Assembly (NCBI GenBank): GCA_025093555.1
Contig: JAIWNF010000101.1
Coordinates: 1 to 64,000 of the forward strand
DNA: 64,000 bases
Direction of reading: 5' to 3'
Source: Circinella umbellata
Lineage: Eukaryota > Mucoromycota > Mucoromycetes > Mucorales > Lichtheimiaceae
This document shows positions 53,101 through 63,869 of this stretch, piece by piece. The notes below the pieces were generated by a model. It saw only the letters and a list, made by a program, of their open reading frames with translations. It was not told the origin of the DNA and searched no databases. Position 1 is the first letter of the stretch; each line of letters opens with the position of its first letter. Position numbers and translations under genes: made by a program.

Positions 53101-54197
53101 ATATCATCTATACCTATATACCCATGTATATATATGTGTGTGTCTATATGTCAGAAATTAGGAACGTGGAGTCAAGGGTTCTCTCTTACATTGAAACTAT
53201 TTTCTTTTCCAAATAGACATGCCAATGGGTGGCTTCTGAAATTGTACAAAGTCGATCATTAGAAACACGTGTGCGTGTAATTGAAAAGTATATTCGGATT
53301 GCTTTGGTAAGTTTTTGTGAGAGGGAGACAATTACATGAGGTTTGTTTCTTACTTATATTTTTCTGGAATGAGAACTTTTTATAGAAATGTTATCATCAT
53401 CACAACTATAGTACATTAATGCAAATTCTTTTGGGATTACAATCGCCAGCAGTATCCAGGTTAGAAAAAACTTGGCAGCGAATTGATCAATATGAATGTC
53501 AAATATTTAATGAATTAAAAGAAATGGCAAAGCCTTTTCGAAATTGGAAAAATGTCAGAATGGCAATGAATAAGGCGATCGAAAATGTTGCAGAATCTTC
53601 GGCTGTTGAAAGTATATTAACATCCAGTCGTACCGATCCTCTTACCACTACGATTGCAAATATTAGTGGTAGTCAGATAACTAGTACAGCTTCGCAAACT
53701 CATGCATCGTCCGGTGATATATCTGGTTGCATTCCATTCTTAGGTCTTTATCTTTCGGATTTGGTATTTAATGCAGAATTACCTACATTTATTGCTGGAC
53801 CATCAAGTAATATAAAGGAGGATGAAAATAGTCATCAGGGTGATAATAGCAAAAAGAAAAATGGCGATGCTGAGCTGCGATCAAGGTTATCTACTCATTT
53901 GGTCAACTATAATAAGTGCCGAATAACAGGTAAAATCTTGGGGCGTTTGCTGTCGTAAAAATTTCATGTATACTTATCCATTCATTCACTCTATTTAAAT
54001 ATATATTTTTCGCATATGTAGCATCTGTTATCAAACATGTACTGGCATTTCAAGTGTTATCTAGAACATACGAATTTAATTTCTATCCAGAACTTTTTTC
54101 ACGTTTACGAAAATTGGATTTTCTTGATAATATTGAAATACGTAAAGCCAGCCTTTTATGTGAAGAATCGAGAACATCACAAGCATCAGCAAAATAA
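50132..54197 (+). CDS. Ras guanine nucleotide exchange factor (RasGEF_N + CDC25 domain)
   Basis: Eight exons (50132-50220, 50347-50670, 50752-51371, 51533-51668, 51871-53092, 53217-53306, 53386-53929, 54022-54197) join in phase to 1066 residues. The product activates small Ras-like GTPases by promoting GDP release. The N-terminal 320 residues are low complexity with basic and Asn/Thr tracts. The RasGEF_N domain spans about 322-425 (ATVEKLVAKLT, FLMDFFLTYRQFLSPIRLCKLLILRF, RTFVVIRHWLTHYWAYDF). A Ser/Thr/His-rich insert of about 300 residues follows. The catalytic domain begins near 725 (YRSEIIAQQFYIIEQKMLQNVTWDEL) and includes CQWVASEIVQSRSLETRVRVIEKYIRIAL, NYSTLMQILLGLQSPAVSRLEKTW and GCIPFLGLYLSDLVF. 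The SGC-P-LG-YL-DL pattern is the RasGEF core. It is probably a Ras or Rap/Rsr1-type GEF; the exact target cannot be told. Confidence 0.92.
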
Positions 54198-55123
54198 TTA
54201 TAATTATAATAATTAGTTAGTATTACCCTTCCCTTTTTATTTATTTATTTACTTTAATATATACAATATCATGACACACATCTCTTTTAGTACATAAACA
54301 ATTCTTATTTGGATGTTATTTACACAGATGGCATTCTCATTTTATATACTGTTACAGTACATATTTGTTGCAATCACCGCTCTATATATTTGTAACCCTT
54401 CTATAATTCTATATCATATTGCTGACACTATTGAAACAATCTTATACGCTGAAAATGTTTTTACTTCTTTATTATTGTCTTCTAAAATCCAGCGTCTCAA
54501 AAGACATATTGATCAAGACATCTCATAAAAGAAATTTGAAAATAAAAAATACGCCTGACGAGTGGGAAAGACATTCTATACTCTATATTTCTAGGAGCAG
54601 ATTAAGTCACTTTGGAATCTTAGCATTTTTTAGAAAGGAGATAATCTGAACTTATCAAGTTATTAATAAAATAGATAATATTAATAAGCAATATGCTAAC
54701 CTAAGCGTAAATAGAGAGGTTTATGGTATGAAGGGGACAAAGTTATATATATGTGTTTGTGATGGTAGGACTGAGTGGGAGGTTTTTATATTCATATTAA
54801 TATAGTGGACGACTGAAATGACCAGCACCTGTGGGTATATGGTCACTTCCTTGCGGTATGAGGTGTATCGGAAGATAAAAAAAAGTTGGAGAAACGATAA
54901 TAATAACTAAAACACCCTCAGTGGAGAAGAAGTTATATTAATGTGTGGAGAGATATAATTATGTGGCAAAAAGAGAGAGAACTAAAAAAAAAGAGGGAAT
55001 TGGGATTAAGAAAAAATAGGATGAAAGAAAAAATAAAATAAGTAAAGAAATAAAGAAATAAGATAGGCTGTGGGAGATAACAAAGATAAGAGGGAGCGAG
55101 AGAAAGGGCAAATGTAAAATAAG
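54198..55123. other. Intergenic, 3' flank of RasGEF
   Basis: AT-rich, with purine-rich plus strand from about 54880 to 55110. Two short overlapping frames at 54313-54649 have no recognisable product. Confidence 0.5.
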
Positions 55124-56990
55124 CTATTTCAGGGTGCCGGTTGCTGTTGTAGGAATAACATCTATAGCTTCTTCTGGAGCTGGTTCATCATCATCAAATA
55201 TATCATCTGGATGGCTTAGAGAATCAATTTTCCACAATACTTGGATTAGAGCCGGTCATATTTTGGATCAATTGTTTATAGCAAGTCCCACCCCAAAACA
55301 GGGAACACTGTTGGGAATGTGATTTAAGGGTTGTATATTGTATGGTAGTGGGGGAATGGCGCTGAACTGATTCAGTTTTTCTTGCATATGTGGTTCGAGA
55401 AGAGGACAGTATAAGAAATGAGTGCGATGGGCTGCTTGATGTCCACATCTGCAATCCTTAAGAGGATATGATGGTAGCCAATGCATATGCTATTTAGTAA
55501 GTTGGTGACAATCTTTAGAGAATGCAGGCAGATGAAGAATCAGATCGATGATACGCTTAGTACAGTATGTACTGTAGGCAATTAATGGTTTTAAATTTAG
55601 TGTGTCTTGAATTGTATTCTTCATCTTGTTTTTCTTTCATAGATGTGGCTGTTGTGTAGCTTATTGAAATGTTGATGAACTGGATTGTTAATTGTTATCC
55701 TTTTCCATTGATTGTTGGGGTGGTTTTTATCCCACAAGGAGGACAATTTGATTGATTTAGCTATGGGAAGAACTGGCAGTGTTTGTAGGTGAGCAGCAAA
55801 CTTTAATTAAAGTATATAGGTTTGAAGCTTTATTAATGGTAAATCAGCCAAGACCATAGAGACCATAGTAGCAGAATGTTTCGATGTTTTGCGATTTAAA
55901 GCTATTTTAATACAACTTTTTTAGGCATTATCTAGTTTTTGAGATAATTAGGGGATAATGCTGCTATTACAAGACCATATTCAAATACTGGTCGTATGAA
56001 TATAATTCAGGCTAAAGGCCTACACCATATAAATAAATTCGTAACTGTTGTAAGGATGCTATATTCCCTGTTGCCTTCATAGCTCGTTGGTTTACTAGCT
56101 GATTATAGTCAATACTAGTACTATTAAATGACAAGCTGAGGTACTGAAAGTAGCTTGTTGTTGGTACAGGCTGATTGTATAGGCAATAGGTTGGAGGTGT
56201 AGCTAATATATTAGATGTTGGATTAATAATCGCACATTGGAAGAATGCCACCTATAACTGTAATCATGAGAGTGTTGTTCTGCTGTATAAAGTAGAAGTT
56301 GCATGTCGTTTGGCAATACAGTTAGGGCTACACCATCAGCATATAATAAAGCTGAAATAATAGTTTTAGAGTTGTTAGGGCACTGTTTATTAGGACGACT
56401 TTTTTTCCCGACAAGGTACTGTTGTTCTTGCACTGAGGCTTCTGTTTTACCATTTATTGGTGTTATACAGATGTATAGTGGTTGTTGGCCAGAGTTGTGC
56501 ATTTTGATATGTAGGCAACAAGGTAGAGTGTTGATAAATACTACATAGAGAAGGGGGCTAAGAATAGATTCTTAAAGTACTTCTTTTGCAGGAGAAATAT
56601 AATGTAGCTGGTAGTTTTTAGAGATGACTACTGCAATATGAACATTATTAAACATGTTATAAGCAATACGAAAAGAGCTCTCGGCAATTGGTTCTGCAAC
56701 GTTGACCATATTGTTTAGCGATTTACTGCATCATATACTGAGGAGATATCGAGAAATGCAAGTACTGGTAAAGTTTTGTACTCTTTGGTGAATTGCTGAG
56801 TAAGCATATGAAGAGATAAAGATTGGCATAGAGAGCTGCGGTGATGGCGAAAACCCCCCTTGTGCAATGTCTAGAGCTTCTATATGATCAAGAAGTTTTG
56901 GTAGTAAGCAATGTTCAAGAATCTTATGTAGTATACTTGTGAGGCTATGTCTTCATTATCAAAAAAAAACGAGATGACTTATATAAATAA
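55124..56990 (-). mobile_element. Decayed LINE-type non-LTR retrotransposon, RT and C-terminal part
   Basis: Minus-strand frames in several phases spell the C-terminal two thirds of a LINE reverse transcriptase. From about 56990 downwards: LEHCLLPKLLDHIEALDIAQGGF, FLDISSVYDAVNR, an ISPAKEVL-stop-ESILSPLLY block, then LLYADGVALTVLPNDMQLLL, a connection region, and a C-terminal zinc knuckle CRCGHQAAHRTHFLYC (near 55400-55445). The frame ends with EPAPEEAIDVIPTTATG and a stop at 55124-55126. The catalytic YADD box is YADG here (56333-56344). There are several in-frame stops and frame changes. The 5' half with endonuclease is absent, as expected of 5' truncation. No poly(A) tail is visible at the 3' edge. 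Confidence 0.8.
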
Positions 56991-57219
56991 CTTTTGTAGG
57001 TGGCTACTATAACAAAAATATTAGCAGGATAAATTCTGTCTTTTCCTTTTTGAAGCATTCTATACTACTTTTTGGGATTATAGCCCCTTCTATAACATGT
57101 TTTAATACTCTATATAAAAGATAATAAAATTTAAGTTTTCTTTTTAATTACCCAAAGTTGCATAATTTTCAATGGTTTATGGTAATACAAATAACTATAT
57201 GAATAACAAATTATGTATT
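56991..57219. other. AT-rich spacer upstream of the LINE relic
   Basis: No coding sequence recognised. May include further decayed LINE sequence, which is expected on this side of the element. Confidence 0.35.
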
Positions 57220-57515
57220 GTTTATAATAAAATTCAAGAATTGGAAAAATCCCTTTCCCCTTTGATTGAGTGTATACAAGATAAAAAAGATGTAATAGAT
57301 AATCATTTGTTTATAATAAAATGCAAAGAGTAGAAATAAATAACTAAATCCCCTCTTTTATTGAGAGTATACACAACCTTTATATCATAAGAAGCATATG
57401 TGGCAAATAATTATTTGTTTATAAGTAATAAAATACAAAGAATCAAGTACATACACAATTTTCATATTATATGGAAAACAAAGTCGGGGGACTATTTATA
57501 AGCAATAAAAAAAGG
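57220..57515. repeat. Degenerate tandem repeat, about 90-110 bp units
   Basis: Three diverged units begin TTGTTTATAATAAAATTCAA (57218), TTTGTTTATAATAAAATGCA (57307) and TTTGTTTATAAGTAATAAAA (57415). A short fourth head, CTATTTATAAGCAATAAAAA, appears near 57491. Each unit carries a (T/C)CCC-rich word and a GTATACA(A/C)A or ACATACACAA word. They are too diverged for precise limits. Confidence 0.5.
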
Positions 57516-58497
57516 AGCCAAAAAAAACACTGAAAAAAATATAAATATAAGAATTATAGTGGCAATATGATAATTATTGTGCGTTAGTTTTTTTTCACTT
57601 GCATGTTATAAAGTTTACGAAATATAAAAGGAAATTATCAAATACAAATACTGTATATGGCTTCTGAACATACTGCAGCTTGCTTATTTATTTATTTAAT
57701 AATTCTAACAGCTTGATTATCTACTTTTCGTACAATGAAAGATTATAGAAATAAATAAGTAAACACAGGGTTCAAGAAGTTAAGGGTTGTGTATAGTAAA
57801 TGATAAAAGGTAGAAAATAAATAAAACAATAATAAAAGAAATAAATAAAATATGCTCCAACGATGATTTCACTAAGATTATCCCAAAATCAATAATGCAA
57901 TTTCAAATGATCAAATAACCAGAATAAGATAATGTTTATTATAGATTTTACAATCAGTATTTATACTCAGTCTCTAAAAGAAAAAGATCTGTTTCTAACT
58001 AACGAATATATTATCTATATTTTGATAGATAATTATATAAAAGAGAATGGGTAATATTCAATATAATGGAATTATACTACCTTAAGTGTGACAACAAGGT
58101 GAACATAACATACGGTAAGAAAATAAAAAGAAATATATTGGGTAAGAAGACAGAGGTTATAAAACGGATATGATAAGGAAGAATAATAGGGTAAATAGAA
58201 TAAAAAGGGATCCAATATGAAAGAATAGCACCAAGCACAAAAACCATACTAGTAGAGAGGATACAAATATATAAGGATAAAGAGAAATACAGTAAAGGAA
58301 ATAACACAATAAGGAGAATAATGATAATACAATAATAATTTTCACTAGATGCAAATAAAATTGATAACAAAATATAATAATACCAAATATAAAATAATAA
58401 CCATACACAGGGAATCATGTAAAATATAAATGGTATATAGAATGGAATCAATAATTTTATGAAGAAAAGCAAGTTATTAAAATTTTTGGTGCTAACA
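57516..58497. other. AT-rich region downstream of the gypsy relic, no integrase or LTR seen
   Basis: The integrase of the adjacent minus-strand Ty3/gypsy element should lie here but cannot be found. A 131-codon very hydrophobic minus-strand frame (58077-58472) is explained by T-rich composition. No direct repeat with 61907-63085 that would mark LTRs was found by eye. Confidence 0.4.
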
Positions 58498-58500
58498 ATT

Positions 58501-58967
58501 TCATAACAGCACCACTGCGGCTGGTCTTAGTAGGTCTGGAAGTGTATTTTGTAAACCAGGAATATGAGCAATTTTTATACTAGGATAAGATAAAATAGTT
58601 TCAAACCAGTTAATCATCATACAATTAGCGATTGGCTGTGTTTTTAACCTACATAAAGAGTGATGATCAGTATGAAGTTCAAATTCTTGACTACATACAT
58701 ATTGATAAAATTTGTGAAGAGCGAAAATGATAGCAAGAAGTTTTTTTTTAGTTGTAGAATAATTTCTTTCTGACTTTGATAATGTATACGACATGAAAGC
58801 AACATGTCTTGTTTCATTGTTAATTATTTGATAAAGAACACAAGCTATACCAGAATTACTAGTGTCAGTGCCAATATAAAATTTTTCATTTAAATTTGGA
58901 TAGCATAAAATAGAGCTTTAGTCAATATTTGTTGTACAGTGTCAAAAGCTTTTTGTTGTACGACGCC
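58501..58967 (-). pseudogene. Gypsy RNase H domain, broken
   Basis: In-frame TAG at 58968-58970 ends the long pol frame, yet the same frame continues with QKAFDTVQQILTKAL, the RT-RNase H connection. A frameshift near 58915 leads to YPNLNEKFYIGTDTSNSGIA, where the Asp of GTDTS is the first RNase H catalytic Asp. SKSERNYSTTKKKLLAIIFAL holds the Glu-equivalent block (KELLA in active elements, KKLLA here, so the acidic residue is lost). HTDHHSLCRL keeps the TDH motif and HIPGLQNTLPDLL the terminal motif. The frame stops at once after this motif, where active elements run on into integrase. Confidence 0.72.
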
Positions 58968-60590
58968 CTATTTGCCTGTAAGAGTCTTTTCATGACATAA
59001 AATATCAATAGGAGACATAATTTTGGCACAGTTTGGTATGGACAAATGAAAATTATTAATTAGACCATCAAATTTCATACAATCCTTGCCTGTTTTCAAA
59101 GGTAGATAGTCTAAGACAATTGTTACTTTATGAATGTCTAGAGCGATACCTGTAGAAGAAATACAGAATCCGAGTAAATGTGTGCTAGATTGAGCATAAC
59201 TACATTTGTTAAGATTAAGGATGAGATTGGCATCTATTAAAGTTTTAATAGCTTGAGAGACATGATCTGCATATTCTTGCATGTTTGTTGATGCGACAAT
59301 AATGTCATTGATAAAACAGTTAACGAATGAAAGATCATAGAATAAAAGATTCGTAACTCGTTGAAAAGCACTACTAAGAGTTTTTAATCCAAAACAACCT
59401 TTTGCATATGAGTATTGTTTTCCTAAGAGCATAAAACTAAGTTTTTGTTGATGCTCTTGTAGAACAGGAAATCTTTCAAATGCGGTTTTTAAATCAAGTG
59501 TTGTAAAGACAGTGCATCCACTTAATCGTGAAAAGATGTCTTGACTATTATTGATAGAATGTCTATCGTTATTACATAAAGCATTATTAATTCTATGTAT
59601 ATCTAAGCAGAGACAATGTTTTTTAATACCCTCAGGACCAGCTGCTTTAGGTACTGCTATTAATGGTTGATTCCATGCTGTATTAATAGGAGCAGGAATG
59701 ATAACACCTTCTCTTAACCAACGACTAATCGTTTCTTTTAATTCAGGAATTAAAGCTGATGGTAAAGGATATTGTGGTCTATATATCGTAATATTAGGTG
59801 GTGTATCTAACCGAATCATAGCTTTTGGTAAAGGACAGTATGATATAAGTGGAATATTTTCATTTTGGGTTAGAAATGGTTTCATTTTTGCATGAAAGCT
59901 AAGTTGTTGTTCTTTAGTTTCAGCAGGTGAGTTATTAGGAGTAAGAACATTATGTGAAGTATTATCACTAATATGTGGATGTGGATTATCATCCCAAGAT
60001 GTTGTGAGACCATGGATAGAAATACCCAGTTTTGGCATGAGATTCATCCCAATAGCCATTGTAGTATTTTCTGAAAGCGGTAAAGCTTCAAAGGTATGAG
60101 TGACTGTTTTGCCCCCATATTTTAAAAAAACACTTTTCACTTCCTCAACTCTTTTTCCTTTTAAACCCTCAATACATGTTATCATGGGAGCGTTATATGT
60201 GAAAGGTGTAATGGTAAAATTATTTTTATTTAAAAAATTTATATTAAGAGATGACCAATCCACACCTGTATCTAGCAAGGCTAGCATTCTTATTTTATTC
60301 TGTAAAATAATAGGAACAAAGATAGTGGAAGGTAAGTTTGTGTCATTCAAAATAGTTGGTTCATTTTTTAAATGGTTCTTTTTAATATTGGTAGAATATT
60401 GTAATAAGAAATTGTATTGACCATTACCTTTGTTGTTATTAGATGAGGAATTCATCAGTTCATTGTCATCGACCTCTAGCAAGTTTTCCAACTGTGAGGT
60501 GACATGGGACATACAGCTTCGTGTGGTATTATTATTATTAATATTCGCATGTCTAGCATGAAGCATTTCGGCATACTGGTGACCCATCAC
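58968..60590 (-). pseudogene. Gypsy pol: aspartic protease and reverse transcriptase
   Basis: A 540-codon open stretch. The retropepsin-like protease has LLDTGVDWSSLN (DTG at 60264-60272). The RT follows: EGVIIPAPINTAWNQPLIAVPKAAG, CLDIHRINNAL, TVFTTLDLKTAFERFPV (an active-site Asp in LDL), FGLKTLSSAFQRVTNLLF, then CFINDIIVAS (59304-59315), where active elements have Y-x-D-D. Here the first Asp of the pair is Asn, so polymerase activity is not expected. The primer-grip/thumb region HLLGFCISSTGIAL is present. The annotated first codon is only the first ATG; the frame is open further upstream into the gag zinc-knuckle region. Confidence 0.8.
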
Positions 60591-61906
60591 AAAAGGAACA
60601 TAGCAGCAGAAATGGCACCAGTTTACCTTTGCAGCATTATATAGACTAGAGGAGCTGCCTAGGAAACCACAATTATTATTATTGCGATTACCAAAAAAGC
60701 TATTATTGTTGTTATTATTGTGAGAAGAGCCAAGAACTTCTTTTAACTTATCACATTCCCAGTGACGATGGTTGGATTTAAAATGTAATGGACATGTGTT
60801 TTTATTGTTGATGGCTAGACCTTTTTCTTTGTTCTTTTTATTTTTACTGTTGTTGTTATTAGACTTACAACAACATTTCTTTAATAGTTTTTCTTCATCC
60901 GAGCCTGGTTCTGAATCACTTGAATGATCATCTGCCGAGGAAGGCGCCCAATCACTGGCTTCTGAGGAAGTGTCTGCAGTGACAAGAGATTGTACAGTCT
61001 ATACTACCAGTTCAATATTTTTAGGTATCTTGTCACTATAGTGATTGGCAATAAGAGTCCATACTTGTTTGCGATATTGCCAGTTTAATGAACAGAGATA
61101 GTTGAAAACCAGGTCTTAGTTGTTGGGGATACCATACTTAAATGCATACTCTTGCATCTTATTTGAATACTTGCAGAGAGGTTCAGTTTTACCCTGCTTT
61201 ATGGTCCAGATACAGTGACGTCTGTAAAAGATCGTGTATGGTGAAGTGAAATATTTTTCAACTTCTTGTTGAAAAGATAACCAGTTCGTAACTCCATCCT
61301 TTTTCATAGTTGTCAATAACTATGCTTATCAATTAGCATTACAAGTGAGAGGGATAAGTCGGCACCAGTTTTGTTCGACGTCAAGACCATATGCATCAAG
61401 GTAGACTTTAAAATCATTCAAGAAAGTTTCTGCCGAGTCATAGCTTTCATGACGTTTGTTATGACAGTGTTGACCCTTCGATTAGAAAGTGGGCAAGTCT
61501 TTAGGAACCAACGTGTTTTTTGATGAACTTGCATACTTGCTTCTGTTTTAATAAGTTGATGTAATTATTGTCACTCTTGAAGAAGATTTTCAATAATGGG
61601 AAGACGATGCTTCTAGTTTTTATATTGTTGAATAAGGTTTTGTACCTCTCCATATTACCTCTGACAGTAGCAAGGTGCAACAAATTAGCACTGTGAGTGA
61701 TTTGTTGTTGGAAGTAATAAGCTGTTAAAGAAGGGTCACTACCGGTACCAAGGTCTTCTAGATTGATGCTACCTAAACCATCTTGAACATTGGGGATCTA
61801 TGGAGCTTCACCCATCATAGTATCATTGGCATGAGCGTGTTGAGATTGGTTATTATTATTAATGGGAGTTTATTAGTTGTTGTTGGGGGATAAATTGTTT
61901 AACATT
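60591..61906 (-). pseudogene. Gypsy gag, broken by several stops
   Basis: Starting at a likely ATG at 61906 (MLNNLSPNNN then a stop), minus-strand fragments in changing frames spell a capsid-like protein: DAYGLDVEQNWCRLIPLTCN (61385-61330), then TTMKKDGVTNWLSFQQEVEKYF and EYAFKYGIPNN with a stop, then an acidic Ser/Asp-rich stretch and a Lys/Asn-rich stretch. A zinc knuckle of form C-x2-H-x4-H-x4-C (CPLHFKSNHRHWEC) lies at 60753-60795; it has the spacing of the retroviral-type CCHC knuckle with His in second place, as in many fungal and plant gypsy elements. Poly-Asn tracts follow. Not translatable as a whole. Confidence 0.7.
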
Positions 61907-63085
61907 GTATGATAGTTTACAAGAAAAAAATGTAGTATTTATGCATATGAATTTAACAGGAAAATAAGGTAAGTATAAAAATGATAATAGAATAAGTCTT
62001 GTGAGAGTCTTTCAGATGTTTTATTATATGAAAATAATATTGAGATAAAAAGATATATGATAATTATTTCTATTACAAGTTTCATATATATGTTTTAGAT
62101 GTGTATTTTCCTGTATTTGTAGATAATGTTATATGATGTTAATTATGTATTATATAATTGTGAATAAATAAATTATGTTTGATTATTATATTTGTATATT
62201 GTATATAAAGTGTTATTGTGGTAGAATTATTATTTGTGTATTTAGAAAGCAACCAATATAAGATTATTTTAGTGTTTTTTACATATAGTTTATATTTTAA
62301 TTATCTGAGATGAAGGATTGATATGTGCTATATAACAATTCCAACAGGAAATAATGAAAAGTAAATTCTTCAATATGCTTTATTACTAGAACTTGATAAT
62401 TATTCATAAGGGTGGGTTTATAATAGAAAACTCTAATTATATGTTGACAAGATAATAATATTAATAATAATAATAATACTAATAATTATAAGGTAATTAG
62501 CAATTAGAAATAGCAGATAAAGGAGAGGATAATATAAAAATAAGGAATCCGGTCTAATATAGATGGAAAATAAAATAAATAGCTCTATAAATAGTATGAT
62601 GTAAGTTAGAAAATAATGCACTAGAAGATGGTTGAAGGAAAAGGATCTAAAATATAGGTATGCTAAAATATGAAGGAGTATTGAAGGGCTTTAAGTAGAT
62701 TAATAATTACAGGTGATTAAGGAAATGATAAATCAGATAGAAGGATGGATAATTTAGGGTCGTTTATGTAAGCATTTTTGAATGAATATAGAGCATTTAG
62801 AGCTTGGCCAGATCATCTGTTCCATAGTGTATCACCCTTGATATATTGTGTGGTAGTTTTATTTGGTCAGACTAAAGAAAAGGTTTATATAATTCATGAT
62901 TTAGAATTTGATTCTTAGGTAGCCATATGACCACTTAAGTACATATAAATAAGGGCAGTTCAACTACAAAATAATAAATCTTGATCTTTTCTATCTCTTT
63001 TACTTTTACTTTTACCTTTTTCTTTTAATTGACTTTCAACAGCATTTACAACAAGAAATACTCTACCATGTGTCCACCTTATTAT
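61907..63085. other. AT-rich region between gypsy relic and tRNA gene
   Basis: This is where the 5' LTR of the minus-strand gypsy element would be expected, but no LTR boundary (TG..CA) or primer-binding site could be assigned with confidence. An AAT-type run occurs at 62454-62478. A pyrimidine-rich stretch (62985-63030) precedes the tRNA gene. Confidence 0.4.
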
Positions 63086-63167
63086 GGTGAGATGGCCGAG
63101 CGGTCTAAGGCGGCAGGTTTAGGCCCTGCTCTCTTCGGAGGCGTGGGTTCAAATCCCACTCTCATCA
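63086..63167 (+). tRNA. tRNA-Leu (anticodon UAG)
   Basis: An 82-base gene that folds as a class II tRNA. Acceptor stem GGTGAGA pairs with TCTCATC (one G-U pair). The D-arm contains the A-box TGGCCGAGCGG; the anticodon stem GCAGG/CCTGC encloses the loop TTTAGGC with anticodon TAG; a long variable arm (TCTCTTCGGAGGC) is typical of Leu; the T-arm is GTGGG-TTCAAAT-CCCAC with the B-box GGTTCAAATCC. A follows as discriminator base, usual for tRNA-Leu. No intron. A T4 run about nine bases downstream (63176-63179) can act as Pol III terminator. Confidence 0.95.
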
Positions 63168-63189
63168 GTAAATTATTTTGTTACTGTAA

Positions 63190-63234
63190 TGGCGTAATAT
63201 ATTTTGGTAGATTGTCGTAATATATTTTGGCAGA
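63190..63234. repeat. Two tandem 22-23-bp repeats
   Basis: GGCGTAATATATTTTGGTAG and GTCGTAATATATTTTGGCAG follow each other directly just downstream of the tRNA gene. Confidence 0.8.
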
Positions 63235-63284
63235 TAACACCATAGCCAAATAAAATAGAATAACAAAAAGGGAAAATATAAGAA

Positions 63285-63865
63285 TAAAGGGTAATGAAAG
63301 ATATCCTTTTATTTAATAAAATAATCCACTATTTATATATTTTCTAAACTACTGTGGATGTGAATAATATAATATTGATGTATAATAATAATAATAATTA
63401 GTAATGATAATAATAATGATAATGTTACTGCGGAAGATAATGAATGGTGAAGTGATCATAGTTAATATGAGTCCTTGTGTAAAGACATGCTGCGGTTTAT
63501 GATAAAGAAATAAAAGGAGAAACCACAGTAAAAGAAGTATAATCGGTATTAAAAATAACCGATTAATAATTATACTATGAAGGTAACACTAAATATTTTT
63601 AGCTACGACAAGATGATGTCGTAATTATTGATCAGTTATTTTTAATACTGATTATGCTTTCTTACTGCGGCTCTCTTTTTATTCATTATCATCTGCAGTA
63701 TTACTATTACTATTATTAATTATTTATTTGTTATTATCAACATCATCCGCAGTAACAATATCATTATTATTTATTATTATTATTATCTTCTGCAGTAGTT
63801 TAGAAAACATATAAATATAAGATTATTTTATTAAATAAAAAGACATCTTTTATCTACCCTACATT
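63285..63865. repeat. About 580-bp near-palindrome (foldback element) with nested hairpins
   Basis: The left part (63285 to about 63590) and the right part (about 63610 to 63865) are inverted copies. Outer ends share TTTATTTAATAAAATAATC (63308-63326 and 63820-63838 inverted) and TTTTCTAAACTACTG. Inner parts share a hairpin at 63541-63564 on the left and 63630-63653 on the right. At the centre is another hairpin, TACGACA-AGATGA-TGTCGTA (63604-63623). Words such as ACTGC(G/A)GA(A/T)GAT recur several times in both arms. It has no coding sequence and fits a foldback or long-TIR non-autonomous transposon. Confidence 0.75.
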
Positions 63866-63869
63866 TTAT

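Larger units (their letters stand above)
58498..61906 (-). mobile_element. Decayed Ty3/gypsy retrotransposon (gag-protease-RT-RNase H, no integrase)
   Basis: Minus-strand gag and pol remains follow each other in canonical Ty3/gypsy order: gag capsid and zinc knuckle (61906-60591), protease and RT (60590-58968), RNase H (58967-58501). The element has several stops in gag, one stop and one frameshift in pol, and a changed RT active site. Integrase is missing after RNase H, and LTRs were not recognised. The 5' end lies about 1.2 kb from the tRNA-Leu gene. Confidence 0.82.

Noticed and set aside
55134..55322. 62-codon plus-strand frame
   Set aside because: Antisense shadow of the acidic C-terminal tail of the LINE relic.
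58077..58472. 131-codon very hydrophobic minus-strand frame next to the gypsy relic, at first sight an envelope-like or membrane protein
   Set aside because: Composition is explained by T-rich sequence; overlapping frames look the same and there are no conserved features.
57000..63085. LTRs of the gypsy element
   Set aside because: No direct repeat pair could be found by eye on the two sides; needs dot-plot or LTR software.
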